A DNA stretch of 64,000 bases from Blastopirellula marina (GTDB taxonomy: Bacteria > Planctomycetota > Planctomycetia > Pirellulales > Pirellulaceae). Shown here piece by piece: positions 52,845 to 61,881 of this stretch (position 1 is its first letter; each line of letters starts with the position of its first letter). The stretch lies in assembly GCF_002967765.1 (NCBI RefSeq), contig NZ_PUHY01000012.1, forward strand, positions 992,001 through 1,056,000, read 5' to 3'. The translations under genes and the position numbers were made by a program. A model generated the notes under the pieces. The model had not been told where the DNA came from and did not search any database. It saw nothing but the letters and a program-made list of their open reading frames with translations.

Positions 52845-54683
52845 TTAAAGATGGATCACGACGTCGGGCAATGCCTGCTTAAGTCGTTCGGCACCGGCTG
52901 CAGTGATGCGGGTTTGCCGGGCATCAATCATTTCCAAATTCTTGAGCCGCGAAAGCTTTAGCAGTCCTGCGTCGGAGATCTGGGTGACCGCCATTCGTAG
53001 CACCTTCAGCTTCGAAAGAGATCCGAGGTGGCTCAAGCCTTGATCGGAAACGGCCGTTCCACTGATGTCGAGTTCTTCTAGTTGGCTAAGCTGGCCGATG
53101 GTTGATAGCGCGGCATCGTTGATCCGTGTCGAGGCGACGCTGAGGTCCCGCAGTGATTGGCAGCCCTTCAGCGGAGCTATACCTTCACCGGTTATTGAAG
53201 TGAAGGTCAAATCGAGCCACTTCAACTGGGCGAACGTACCAATTCGTTCCAAGGCACGATCGTCGATGCCGGTGCATTTTCCCAGTGCTAAGTCGGTCGT
53301 AGCAGAGCCTTGTGGCAATGCGAGAATTTGTTCGGTACTCACGCTAAGGTAAGCTGCGTACTGAGGATCGATTGCTGCTAATCCTTTCTGTCCCAGTCGC
53401 ATTTCCAAGCTATGCGCTCGATCGTTTCGCTGATAAATATCGACCAAGTATTGGGTGAATGGCTCGCGTCGCTTTTGTTGATCGCCGTCGAGAAAGAAAT
53501 GGGCCAGCCCGGCCGATTCGCTGTAGATCGCGCCTATGTCATCACTCTTTTGTAGTTCGCTTCGTCCCATCGCGACGAGTTCTTCAAGCTTGATGTAGAA
53601 GTCTCCCATCAAGAAGCGATTGCGAGCAAATTGCAGTCGCGTTGCGTCGATACCTCCGAGGGTGACATATTCGTCTTCGATGCGGAGCGATTCCATGTAC
53701 ATGGCGACCGCTTCGATGGCCCAGGTATTGTAGTTGACGCCAACATCGTTTGAGGCCGATCGATATTCTTGAAACAGTTGATGTGCGACCTCGTGATGCC
53801 ACGTAGCGTGGGCTTGGTCGCTTTCATCATGAAATAGGAAAACCATCTCCTCGTCGAACTGGTAGATCCCCAGGGTGATGCCAATTCGGGGCTGTTTTGC
53901 TTCCAGGTAGTTGACGTACTCGCCCCGTGATTTGAAGAGCACGACGTCAAACTTTTTCCGCACCGGGCTGGGCGTGCCTCCATCGAAATAGCTGGCCAAT
54001 TGGCGTTCGTTACTCCAATACGAGAAGAACATCTGTTCCCATGCGGAATAGACGATCTCCAGGCGTTCGCCCAACTCTAGTCCGGCCGCTTCGCTTTCGT
54101 TGGTCATGATCTGGAAGTGAGGCGTATCGATCTGCCAGAACGATCTCGAGGGCCAACCTAACTTTGGATGATCAAATCGCGGTTGCTTGGCTCTGGTGGT
54201 AACCCCGGGGCGACGCCAAGTACCATTGACCTGGTTGTAGCCTAATATCCGTCTCGCATCGGCGTGGTCGGGATTCTCTCGCAGCACTTCATGCAGCGTG
54301 CGATACGACGCTGGTCCGTTGTTGGCGATTAGAAGTTCTTGGGCGTGTTTGTAGAGAGCATCTGCTTGGGTGTTGCGTAACGTGCGAAACTTGTTGTGCC
54401 AGAATTGAACTAACTGAGGGGCATCCTCTTTCGGTTGATGCGTATCTGTCTCTGGAACGAGAAAAAAGAGGTTCTCTTCGCCATGTGGTTTCACGATCCA
54501 TTCGCGAGTAATCTTCGCTTGGTCTGGTAAGCCGACTTCATCGCATTTAGCAGCCAGTTGAGCGAGTTCGGCCTGATAACGCTGATCGAGCTCGCTACGT
54601 GAAGGCGCAGCGGCATTCAGTGTCGCGGCAGAAACGAGCAAGATGGCAATCGTCAAATAGTGCACAGGCAACTCAGCGAACAA
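52845..54683 (-). CDS. DUF1570 metallopeptidase-like protein with leucine-rich repeats
   Basis: A 612-residue exported protein (signal peptide to about residue 25). The middle part is DUF1570-like, with an HEVAHQ zinc motif (about residue 296) preceded by HATWH. The first 150 residues carry a TPR-like piece (LLIANNGPASYRTLHEVLRE). From about residue 420 the protein consists of leucine-rich repeats of 24 residues (LRDLSVASTRINDAALSTIG; LEELDISGTAVSDQGLSHLG). The combination of a zinc-protease fold and LRR suggests a secreted protease with a protein-binding region. No partner gene is evident. Confidence 0.85.
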   Translation of the reverse strand: MFAELPVHYLTIAILLVSAATLNAAAPSRSELDQRYQAELAQLAAKCDEVGLPDQAKITREWIVKPHGEENLFFLVPETDTHQPKEDAPQLVQFWHNKFRTLRNTQADALYKHAQELLIANNGPASYRTLHEVLRENPDHADARRILGYNQVNGTWRRPGVTTRAKQPRFDHPKLGWPSRSFWQIDTPHFQIMTNESEAAGLELGERLEIVYSAWEQMFFSYWSNERQLASYFDGGTPSPVRKKFDVVLFKSRGEYVNYLEAKQPRIGITLGIYQFDEEMVFLFHDESDQAHATWHHEVAHQLFQEYRSASNDVGVNYNTWAIEAVAMYMESLRIEDEYVTLGGIDATRLQFARNRFLMGDFYIKLEELVAMGRSELQKSDDIGAIYSESAGLAHFFLDGDQQKRREPFTQYLVDIYQRNDRAHSLEMRLGQKGLAAIDPQYAAYLSVSTEQILALPQGSATTDLALGKCTGIDDRALERIGTFAQLKWLDLTFTSITGEGIAPLKGCQSLRDLSVASTRINDAALSTIGQLSQLEELDISGTAVSDQGLSHLGSLSKLKVLRMAVTQISDAGLLKLSRLKNLEMIDARQTRITAAGAERLKQALPDVVIHL

Positions 54684-54856
54684 GACGAAAGTCTTTCCTA
54701 AGACAAGAGATTTAACTCTTCTATTCTAGTCTCTCAGGGGAATAATTCCCCGGCGATTACGAAGCCAATTCGGGCTACGTCGCTTAGCCGACCACTTGCA
54801 TAGGCCGGTTTGTAGCGTTTGTGCGAAAAACACACGTTCGGTTGCCGCCGTCTTAG

Positions 54857-55606
54857 CTAGCGTAGTGGGGGTGGTTGTTGGAGGCCAGGTCCGCCGCGGT
54901 GCGGTCGTTTCACGTACCCATCAGGAGCATCCTTGATGCTGTCCAGGCATTCGTCCGAGCATGCATGGATTAACAAGGGAACAATGTCAGAGCCCATGCG
55001 GCGTGAGGTCCATCGCTGCAAAGGTGCTTCGGAGAATTCACGATCGCACATACTGCATGTTTTCGGTCGAAGCAGCGTCGAATGTTGCGGCAAGGCAGGG
55101 AAGGGAGGACGAAACTTGTAGTTGCCGTAGATGGCCCGCGTACTAACGACGCTGCTTCGCAGATTTTTGCAACGACGAATTTCGTAAGGAAACCAATGTA
55201 AGCGATACGAGGTGTAGGGACTGAAGTCTTTGAGCGACGTCATGTCACCAATTTCGGGTGGAATGCGTACCAAACTGCTTCCGTAAAGCACCAAACGTTT
55301 GACCTGTTTGAGCTTCGAAATTGAGGGAGGAAGCGTCACGATCTGGATTGAATGCTCAGGTGGCATGTTCGTCAGTGGTTCAAAAACCTCACGCCCATCT
55401 GCTGCTGCCTCGTCGACCAATTCCAATAGGCGAATCCACCCAGGCGATGTTTCATCTTGAACCTCTTGATGAATTGTTAGCTCTTGCCAGCGTTCATTCT
55501 TCTGAGGCAAACGCATGCACTTGCACGCTGGACGTTCGACTGAATTGATGTTGGCTTGCCTCGCAAATTGATTTTGAAGAGGCGGCAGGTCGTTGTCGTT
55601 CACCAT
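54857..55606 (-). CDS. Hypothetical protein with short leucine-rich segment and Cys pairs
   Basis: A 249-residue soluble protein. A short LRR-like segment (ISKLKQVKRLVLYGSSLVRI and PPEIGDMTSLKDFSPYTS) sits in the middle, and two Cys pairs (CSMCDREF and CSDECLDS) at the C-terminus may bind zinc. The last 15 residues are Gly/Pro rich. I do not recognise the family; similar LRR proteins occur near toxin or effector-immunity genes, which would suit the Imm17-like and SUKH-like genes found further on. Confidence 0.6.
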   Translation of the reverse strand: MVNDNDLPPLQNQFARQANINSVERPACKCMRLPQKNERWQELTIHQEVQDETSPGWIRLLELVDEAAADGREVFEPLTNMPPEHSIQIVTLPPSISKLKQVKRLVLYGSSLVRIPPEIGDMTSLKDFSPYTSYRLHWFPYEIRRCKNLRSSVVSTRAIYGNYKFRPPFPALPQHSTLLRPKTCSMCDREFSEAPLQRWTSRRMGSDIVPLLIHACSDECLDSIKDAPDGYVKRPHRGGPGLQQPPPLR

Positions 55607-55763
55607 GATTCACCCGCCTTGCCATTCGAGGTAAAGCAAATTGTTAGAAGTAATGCCGGCTCAGCCATGATTTCTTCGCTAGTTGGAGAGTAAGTTCACG
55701 GTACCGCGAATCAAACATCCTGGCAAGGAAATGGATTTCGGCTCGCCAATGCGGTACGTCGCT

Positions 55764-56420
55764 TTAAATCGACTTGCCACCAACGGCCGCGACGGCCTGA
55801 TCGATGAAGTGACGCATCTCCGCAGTGCAGCGATCGTGTGGTTCATACCATTTCCACTCTCGTTGCCGGGCTCGTCGGAGCGAACTCAAAATGATAGCAC
55901 CTTTTGGTCCAAGCTTGGCCACGGCCGCACAAAGCCCTTGTAAGCGATCACCCACGTCTTCCGTTTCGATCGCTGCCGCGAGAAGTGGGATAAAGAAAGC
56001 GTCGTTCTCACCCCAGCCAAATTCAGCAACATATTCGCAATATCGATCGATGCAATCGTGCGATGATTGGCCCTGCAATAAGTCCAGCATGATGAACTCA
56101 ATGATTTCGATCCAAGCACGCATCTGCTCGCGATCCTCGTTGGAGATCAACTGGTTACGGACCAGCATACTGCCATCTGTGATTGCCCAGTTGCGAGCTT
56201 TAACCGTGATGACGAAGACCGCTTCGACAAGTTCTCGTTCGATTAACTTGGGTCTAGCAATCGATTCGCCGACCGAAAGAAGGGCTTCGATAACCGAATG
56301 GAAGTTGCAGGCTTTAATGCCGTTATAGGGACGCAGACACCCGAGAAAGCCGGAGTCGTAGAAATCGTCGGTGATACCAGCGTGACGGATTAGCTCGGCT
56401 TTGGCGGCGTCGTATTCCAT
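55764..56420 (-). CDS. Hypothetical soluble protein
   Basis: A 218-residue protein with no signal peptide, no membrane helix and no motif I recognise. Composition is typical of a globular helical protein (IEFIMLDLLQGQSSHDCIDR, PLLAAAIETEDVGDRLQGL). It lies between the LRR-like gene and the Imm17-like gene, all on the minus strand with gaps of about 100-160 bases, and could belong to the same small locus. Confidence 0.6.
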   Translation of the reverse strand: MEYDAAKAELIRHAGITDDFYDSGFLGCLRPYNGIKACNFHSVIEALLSVGESIARPKLIERELVEAVFVITVKARNWAITDGSMLVRNQLISNEDREQMRAWIEIIEFIMLDLLQGQSSHDCIDRYCEYVAEFGWGENDAFFIPLLAAAIETEDVGDRLQGLCAAVAKLGPKGAIILSSLRRARQREWKWYEPHDRCTAEMRHFIDQAVAAVGGKSI

Positions 56421-56527
56421 AATTCAACCCATGCAATTGAAGCGTTAAGGCGTTTCGTTTTAACGCTCTGGGTATTCGTTGACAGTCCCGTCTCGTGAAG
56501 TGAATGGAATTGCCGGTCGCTGAAATG

Positions 56528-56746
56528 CTACTTCGGTTGGAACGGCGGTAGATTAAGTAATGCCAATACCCCAAATACGATGACCATCACACCAAGAAAG
56601 GCGTAGAGCATTCGTGCGTTTTGTCTTCCAAAAAACTGGACTGCCAGCTTTTGTCGGCCTCGTGAAAAGAACCATTCCCAATCGAGACAACCTGCGCAGA
56701 CAAAAAACAAGCCAATCGGAAGTCCGAGCAAACCCCAATAATTCAT
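56528..56746 (-). CDS. Imm17-like two-helix membrane protein
   Basis: A 72-residue protein with two membrane helices (LLGLPIGLFFVCAGCLDWEW and MLYAFLGVMVIVFGVLALL) separated by FSRGRQKLAVQFFGRQNAR. The central F-FGR-NAR pattern and the two-helix layout recall the Imm17 immunity family of polymorphic-toxin systems. The ATG at 56746 is used; the longer frame from 56785 has a basic extension without support. No toxin gene is adjacent. Assignment is by memory of the family, so tentative. Confidence 0.5.
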   Translation of the reverse strand: MNYWGLLGLPIGLFFVCAGCLDWEWFFSRGRQKLAVQFFGRQNARMLYAFLGVMVIVFGVLALLNLPPFQPK

Positions 56747-56980
56747 GCGAATGACACCTCGCCTCTTTCGAGCTCTGTGGTTCAACGTTTACTACGACAA
56801 TGTAGATCAGGTAACACGTGTGTTTTCAAAGTTAGCTGATATTCGTGAGCTAGTTATAGTGCACGCCGGGTCGACACAAAACCTCTTGCTGTGCGATTTC
56901 TTTCTGCCATTCCCGATGCATCTCTTTATCGAAATGGAAGGAACAACGGCAGCGAAGCGATGCCTCTTGATTCGTACTGG

Positions 56981-57649
56981 CTAGATCTGCAGGCGAGACG
57001 AAATGGGCGTGTTGATGTCTTGCTCATGCTCGATTGCTGCGCGAATGCCCACCTCGACGCCTGTGGCCGACGTTTCCACGGACATGCTCGGCGATCCGAG
57101 GTTCTCTGGCAAAGCAGCAACTCGGGGAAGGTGCGGTAGGTGAATCCAGCCGACTCGCAGAGGCAGCTTGTTGATCGATGCGTGATGCAAGATTCCATAC
57201 ATTAAGTGATTGCAGCAGAAGGTCCCAGCGGCATCTGAAATGTCGGCGGGAATGCCTGCATCACGCATCGACCTTACCATTGCCCGAATGGGAAGTGTGC
57301 TGTAGTAGGCGACCGGACCGTTGGGGACCGTCAGATCTCCTTGCAACGCACGTTTTGCGTTATCGACCAGCCCATAACGCGTCGAGTCGTTTAGATTCTG
57401 GGCAATGCGTTCGACGGTAATCGTCGCTCGCCCGCCATACTCGCCTAGCATAACGACAATGGCCGGTTGGACTTCGGCAATCGCGTTGACAACGTACTCG
57501 ATACATTGAAAGAAGCTGTTCGGTACGATTCGCGATACGATTTCTACATTCGCCACCAACTTACCATCAAGATGTCGGGCTACTGATTCAGCCGGATTGT
57601 ACGGCGTGTTTCCATAGGCTTCAAATCCTGTCAACAAGACCTTCGCCAT
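56981..57649 (-). CDS. pcp: Pyroglutamyl-peptidase I
   Basis: A 222-residue cysteine peptidase that removes N-terminal pyroglutamate. Seen are the N-terminal VLLTGFEAYGNTPYNPAESV, the oxyanion/Glu region LGEYGGRATITVERIAQNLN and the catalytic Cys in AGTFCCNHLMYGILHH (about residue 143), with the His in VGWIHLPHLPRV. The ATG at 57649 has GGGGAAG upstream; the frame to 57694 is not used. Length matches the family. Confidence 0.92.
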   Translation of the reverse strand: MAKVLLTGFEAYGNTPYNPAESVARHLDGKLVANVEIVSRIVPNSFFQCIEYVVNAIAEVQPAIVVMLGEYGGRATITVERIAQNLNDSTRYGLVDNAKRALQGDLTVPNGPVAYYSTLPIRAMVRSMRDAGIPADISDAAGTFCCNHLMYGILHHASINKLPLRVGWIHLPHLPRVAALPENLGSPSMSVETSATGVEVGIRAAIEHEQDINTPISSRLQI

Positions 57650-57694
57650 TGCTTCCCCTTCGATGAATCGCAGCGACTTTAAGAACAACTGCAA

Positions 57695-57908
57695 ACGGTT
57701 TTACTCTATTCTAGCGGGTGACTAGTTTGTTTGCGTTCCGAGAGCGGAGATTGTTCTTGGTGAAAGATTGTAGGAATTATTCGCAAGATTATCTTCCGAT
57801 TGTTGGCTTTGTTGTATTATCTAAATGGCAAGAATATGAACGTGACGATTCCATTCTCTCGATGTTAAAGTTTGGCTCGATTCGCATCGTCATCTGATAC
57901 GAGGTCTC
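57695..57908. other. Divergent gap before the Cys-pair membrane protein
   Basis: An AT-rich stretch of 214 bases with no supported ORF. It should carry the promoters of pcp and the following gene. No clear -35/-10 pair could be chosen. Confidence 0.4.
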
Positions 57909-58499
57909 ATGGTCATTCCAATTCCCATTCCCGTCACCGAAAGACTCGTCGTCGCGGCGGAAGGTGCGGTTTGGAAGTTTGTCACTTGCTCGAGTTGTCA
58001 GGAAGAATTTGCTTACTTGCTACAGTTGGAAGCGATCGGTGAGGTGAGCAAAGTGATTTTCATGGACAATGAAGAAGCCACGCAGGAGGCGTATGCGCAT
58101 GCACAGCGTAATCTGGCCAAGAAGAGCGAAAACGTGGTGCTGCCAACTCCTTGTCCGTGTTGCGGGATGTATCAGGAGGAAATGGCCGCCATTTTGAAGG
58201 AAGAGGCCTATCATGACCGTATCTTCGGCGTCGGTATGGCCGTGACCGTGCTTTCTTTCATTCCGCTGGCGTTGAGTATCCCCAACAATTGGCTTGTTAC
58301 GATTTGTGGTGTCGCGATTGGCGGTGCTATTATGGGATATGTTGAATTGGCAGCTGCCCTGTACGATCCTAATAGCGGCGATCCAGAACCGAGGAAGCGA
58401 CTCGGAAAGAAGCATACCGTATGGGGTGAGAATTTGGCGAAGCTGCGAGCCATGCTTGCTGAGAGCGAGCCCAAAGTTCAACGCCCGGCATCCAAGTAA
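57909..58499 (+). CDS. Hypothetical membrane protein with Cys pairs
   Basis: A 196-residue protein with two Cys pairs (CSSCQEEF and PCPCCGMY) in its first 90 residues, which may bind zinc, and two adjacent membrane helices (about residues 110-150: FGVGMAVTVLSFIPLALSI and WLVTICGVAIGGAIMGYVEL). The tail is charged. I do not recognise the family. It starts after GAGG at about 7 bases. It converges with the beta-helix gene, 2 bases apart. Confidence 0.68.
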   Translation: MVIPIPIPVTERLVVAAEGAVWKFVTCSSCQEEFAYLLQLEAIGEVSKVIFMDNEEATQEAYAHAQRNLAKKSENVVLPTPCPCCGMYQEEMAAILKEEAYHDRIFGVGMAVTVLSFIPLALSIPNNWLVTICGVAIGGAIMGYVELAAALYDPNSGDPEPRKRLGKKHTVWGENLAKLRAMLAESEPKVQRPASK

Positions 58500-58501
58500 G
58501 C

Positions 58502-60184
58502 TCATTCAGGTAGTGCGTCCTTCGTATCTTTTTCTGGCCGAAGGATGTTATTCGTGACAACGGCTTGCTGGCCGGTAACGCGGACTGATTCATCTTTCTT
58601 TCCGTCAGATAGGGCGATGTTGTCAAAGGCATTTGCTGGTTGAGTTGAGTCATGGATCACGATCGCCGTTTCCATAAATCGTCGAGTCGTATTGTGGATC
58701 GCCCGAATCTGTTCCGCCTTCGAGGCGAACAGGGCGTGTCGCCAGCCTTCGATCTGATTGTCGATGAAATCGACGCTTGAGCCTTCGTGGACCCAAACGG
58801 CGAAGTTCGGTGGTCCAGGGCCTTTACGCGGCCCATTACCGTGAAAATGGTTTCCTGAAATCGTTGCTGTGCCTTGAACCAGGACGCCAGCGACGCCACC
58901 GCCTGTGATGATGTTATTGGAAATTGAGGCACGCGAACTGCCTTGAATTGCAATCATAGGTGGCATGCCGCCGGTTCGACTGAGTTGATTGTCGATGATT
59001 TGTACTTGGGATTCATTCTGAACGCCGATCGCAACTGTCTTGTTATCCGTGCAGCGATTCCGGATCACGATCGCCTTGGCCTTGTCGCGAATGCCAATGC
59101 CTGATTCTTGATTCTCGAAGCAATGATTGCCAACGATGATTGGTCGAGCGTCCTGCTGCGCTCCAATTCCTGACATCTCATTCTGAAAGCAATCGTTCCG
59201 TTCAATCACGGGCGATGCTCCGGTTCGACAGCCGATTCCTGCTTCCCGGTTGCGATAGCAGCGATTGAGACGCAGCGTGGGGGTGGCATCCTCACGGACA
59301 CCGATGCCGGCCATGTGGTTGTCGTAACATTCGTTGTGTTCGACCAAGGGGCCGGTATCCTTACCTGTGCGAATACCGATTCCTGCGCGGCGGTTTTCGT
59401 AACACTTGTTACCACGGACGACCGGGCTCGATCCTTCACTGATTCCAATTCCGGCGCGGATGTTGCCGTAGCACGAATTATTGATGACCATCGGACTGGC
59501 GTGATTTGCGTGTCCGATGCCTGCGTAGAAATTCTCGAAGCAGGTATTCGCTTCGACGGTCGGCGACGAGTACGTCATCACCCCTATCCCGCCACCCATG
59601 TTCCGATAGGTAACGTTTCGAAGGATCTTTGGAGAGACTCGTTTGCCCTCTGCTCCGATAATGACAATGCCGGTGTATCCAACATGGTGGACGATGTTGT
59701 TGATAACTCGGCAATCCGCGATACCGATGACGCTGATCCCTGCGATGCCTGGTTTGCCGATATGCTCCTCCGATTGTTCTTCACCTTGCGATGCATGGTG
59801 CTGGTTCCAGGCGTCTTCGTCATAGCTGCCGATTCCGGTGACCGAAAACCCGTCGAGGGTTGCATCTTCCGCCATCGCGATGCCAGGGGAGTCTTCATTA
59901 CCATCAGTTCCATCGATAATCGTTTGTTCGGCTCGCATCAGGCCAAGTTTGCCCTGCGTGTCATCTCCGGCGCTACGAAGGGTAATTTTGTCCTTAAGTT
60001 GGATTCGCTCGCGATAGGTCCCTGGACCGACCAGAACGGTATCGCCTGAAGCGGCGGCATTGATTGCTGCTTGGATCGTCTTGTGATCCTCCGGAACACG
60101 CAGCGTCGCCGCTTCGGCTAACGGAGATTGTTCGACGAACAATATCAACAAGAGAAGGGGGACGGCAGATCGTAGCTTTGGCAT
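58502..60184 (-). CDS. Secreted right-handed parallel beta-helix protein (NosD/PbH1 type)
   Basis: A 560-residue exported protein (signal peptide about 25 residues ending LAEA-AT). It starts with VPEDHKTIQAAINAAASGDT, the usual opening of NosD-like and pectin-lyase-fold proteins, then holds many 22-23-residue PbH1 coils with a recurrent Gly-Ile-Gly (GIGIRTGKDTG, GIGCRTGASPV, GIGAQQDARPI). Such proteins bind or cut polysaccharides. No catalytic residues can be named by eye. It is divergent from the riboswitch region and convergent with the Cys-pair gene. Confidence 0.88.
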   Translation of the reverse strand: MPKLRSAVPLLLLILFVEQSPLAEAATLRVPEDHKTIQAAINAAASGDTVLVGPGTYRERIQLKDKITLRSAGDDTQGKLGLMRAEQTIIDGTDGNEDSPGIAMAEDATLDGFSVTGIGSYDEDAWNQHHASQGEEQSEEHIGKPGIAGISVIGIADCRVINNIVHHVGYTGIVIIGAEGKRVSPKILRNVTYRNMGGGIGVMTYSSPTVEANTCFENFYAGIGHANHASPMVINNSCYGNIRAGIGISEGSSPVVRGNKCYENRRAGIGIRTGKDTGPLVEHNECYDNHMAGIGVREDATPTLRLNRCYRNREAGIGCRTGASPVIERNDCFQNEMSGIGAQQDARPIIVGNHCFENQESGIGIRDKAKAIVIRNRCTDNKTVAIGVQNESQVQIIDNQLSRTGGMPPMIAIQGSSRASISNNIITGGGVAGVLVQGTATISGNHFHGNGPRKGPGPPNFAVWVHEGSSVDFIDNQIEGWRHALFASKAEQIRAIHNTTRRFMETAIVIHDSTQPANAFDNIALSDGKKDESVRVTGQQAVVTNNILRPEKDTKDALPE

Positions 60185-60450
60185 GGGATCGGTCCTTGTT
60201 TCAAGACATCCGTTATTCGCGAGAAATGGACATGGCTTCTAGGATGGCATCTGGGGAGAAGCGGCGGATTAGACGCCGAGAGTTGGTAGGTACTTTCATG
60301 ATACTTTCTCGTATCGCTGGACGCTTCTAGAAAATTGCCCGTTCCTCCAGAAGCGTGTTTTCTAGTCGTTGGTCACTTCGTGGGCTTGGAGGCGAAACGA
60401 AGATGTCGGTCGCATTGACAATTAGGGGAAATGCGATAGTCTGTCTGGTG
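60185..60450. other. Gap upstream of the cobalamin riboswitch
   Basis: An intergenic stretch with an 8-bp inverted repeat (CTAGAAAA/TTTTCTAG, about 60327-60365) and, at its right end, a promoter. No gene is supported. Confidence 0.45.
60415..60442 (+). promoter_or_regulatory. Promoter of the cobalamin riboswitch transcript
   Basis: A perfect TTGACA (60415-60420) and TAGTCT (60437-60442) are 16 bases apart. Transcription would start near 60449-60450, right at the first stem of the riboswitch at 60451. The agreement supports both calls. Confidence 0.65.
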
Positions 60451-60687
60451 TTCGAGGTGATCTTTGCTGCTGTGCAGCAAGGTGAACAGGGAACTCCGGT
60501 GCGTCTTTCTTAACGAAGACTATTCCGGGACGGTCCGGCCGCTGTGTGCTGCCCGCGATTTTGAACCGATCGCAAGTGTTGCTCCTTTCTTTGGATTGAG
60601 CCATTGTCCGCCTGAATCATTCAGGTACCACGGATGAGAAGGCTGTGAGCAAGTGCTAAGGCAGTGAGTCAGAAGACCTACCTCGAA
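60451..60687 (+). ncRNA. Cobalamin (B12) riboswitch
   Basis: The aptamer is recognisable from its conserved blocks. The P1 stem is an exact 8-bp pairing of TTCGAGGT (60451-60458) with ACCTCGAA (60680-60687). AACAGGGAA then CTCCGGTG (about 60485-60501), TTCCGGGACGGTCCGGCCGC and TGT (about 60523-60545), and the B12-box-like GAGTCAGAAGACCTACC (60666-60682) follow in the right order and spacing. It lies 218 bases before an exported DUF4465/PEP-CTERM gene. Possible expression-platform pairing (TGCCC/GGGCA near 60701-60720) follows. The class is near certain; the ligand-dependence is assumed. Confidence 0.9.
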
Positions 60688-60905
60688 TTTGACGATGTGG
60701 TGCCCTCCTGGATTGGGGCAATCGTTGCCGTTGATCGCCACGTATCCACCTTTGGTTGATGTTTGTGGTGTGCGGTTGGTTTCTTTCTTTTAACGTCTTC
60801 CCGTAGTAGTCGCACTGTAATCGATTGTTGATACGCCTTCGTTTGGTCCTGGTTTTAAGGACTGGCGGCAAGGTGACGCTCGGCGTGCGCGCGAAAGTGA
60901 TTGTC
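60688..60905 (+). promoter_or_regulatory. Leader between riboswitch and DUF4465 gene (expression platform)
   Basis: 218 bases without a gene, containing a TGCCC/GGGCA stem near 60701-60720 and T-rich runs around 60770-60795. Whether control acts on transcription or translation cannot be decided: no classical U-tract terminator directly follows the aptamer. Confidence 0.5.
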
Positions 60906-61796
60906 ATGCGAATCATCGCAACCTTGATGTTGTTGTTTCTCGTTTCTCATGCTCAAGCTGCCATGGTCATCGACTTCGAGTCGTTGCCGGTCGCCGGTGG
61001 TGGTTATTACAACGGCGATGTGAGTGATGGGGCTCCTTTTCGTGATAGCTACACCACGCTCGGTAGTGGACCGGGGCTATACGGGGGAACCGAATACGCC
61101 CAAGTTTGGACCAGCGGCGGTGTTGAATTTAGTAACACCTTCAACGCTGACTACGGCAGTTGGAGCGGATGGAGTTGGTCGAACGTTGCCGATGCCACCA
61201 CGCCGGGTTACTCCAATCAATATGCATCGTTCGCTGGAGGTGGATCAGATGGAGCTGGCGGAGCGATCGCTGGTGGAAAATATGCGGTTGGTTTTGGCAG
61301 TGGTACCATCAATTTGCCTGGCAATGCATCGCTGAAGTCGATGGATATCACGAATGCGACGTATGCTGGTCTTTCGATGCGGGATGGTGACGGATTCTCG
61401 AAGGCGTTTGGTGGGACTAGCGGAAACGACCCTGATTACTTCAACGTCGTGTTCACTGGTTTCGATGGGTTCGATGGAACTGGTAGCGAGATCGGGTCGC
61501 AGACGGTCGCGCTTGCGGACTTCACGTTTGCCGACAATAGTCAGGACTATATCCTTAGTGATTGGCTGAATGTCGATCTTTCCTCGCTAGGAGCTGCTCG
61601 TTCGATCGCTTTCTCATTCGAGTCGAGTGATTCCAGTATCTACGGGATCAATACGCCAGTTTATTTTGCAATGGACAACCTAACGATCACCACCGTTCCA
61701 GAGCCGTCCACGCTGATGTTGGTTGGAAGTTTCGCAGCTGCAACCGGTCTGTTTCGCTTGAGTCGTCGAAAGCGAATCGCGAACGGCGATCGTTAA
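60906..61796 (+). CDS. DUF4465 domain PEP-CTERM secreted protein (putative B12-binding)
   Basis: A 296-residue exported protein: a signal peptide (to HAQA), a DUF4465-like domain (GAPFRDSYTTLGSGPGLYGG; WSWSNVADATTPGYSNQYAS; FNVVFTGFDGFDGTGSEIGS) and the C-terminal sorting signal VPEPSTLMLVGSFAAATGLF followed by a basic tail (SRRKR). The PEP-CTERM tail should hand it to exosortase for surface attachment. A cobalamin riboswitch precedes it. As I recall, DUF4465-containing BtuH proteins of Bacteroidetes bind B12 at the cell surface, so a similar role is inferred here. The ATG at 60906 puts the signal peptide at the start. Confidence 0.85.
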   Translation: MRIIATLMLLFLVSHAQAAMVIDFESLPVAGGGYYNGDVSDGAPFRDSYTTLGSGPGLYGGTEYAQVWTSGGVEFSNTFNADYGSWSGWSWSNVADATTPGYSNQYASFAGGGSDGAGGAIAGGKYAVGFGSGTINLPGNASLKSMDITNATYAGLSMRDGDGFSKAFGGTSGNDPDYFNVVFTGFDGFDGTGSEIGSQTVALADFTFADNSQDYILSDWLNVDLSSLGAARSIAFSFESSDSSIYGINTPVYFAMDNLTITTVPEPSTLMLVGSFAAATGLFRLSRRKRIANGDR

Positions 61797-61881
61797 AGGA
61801 TGGGAACTGTTATCGGTTTCTCGCCACGAAATGGTTGGGCGAGAATGACTGTTTACTGAGTTGCCTCGCGAGGATGAGTTG

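Noticed and set aside
59315-60049. 244-residue plus-strand frame
   Set aside because: Mirror of the Gly-Ile-Gly repeats of the parallel beta-helix gene; no independent signal.
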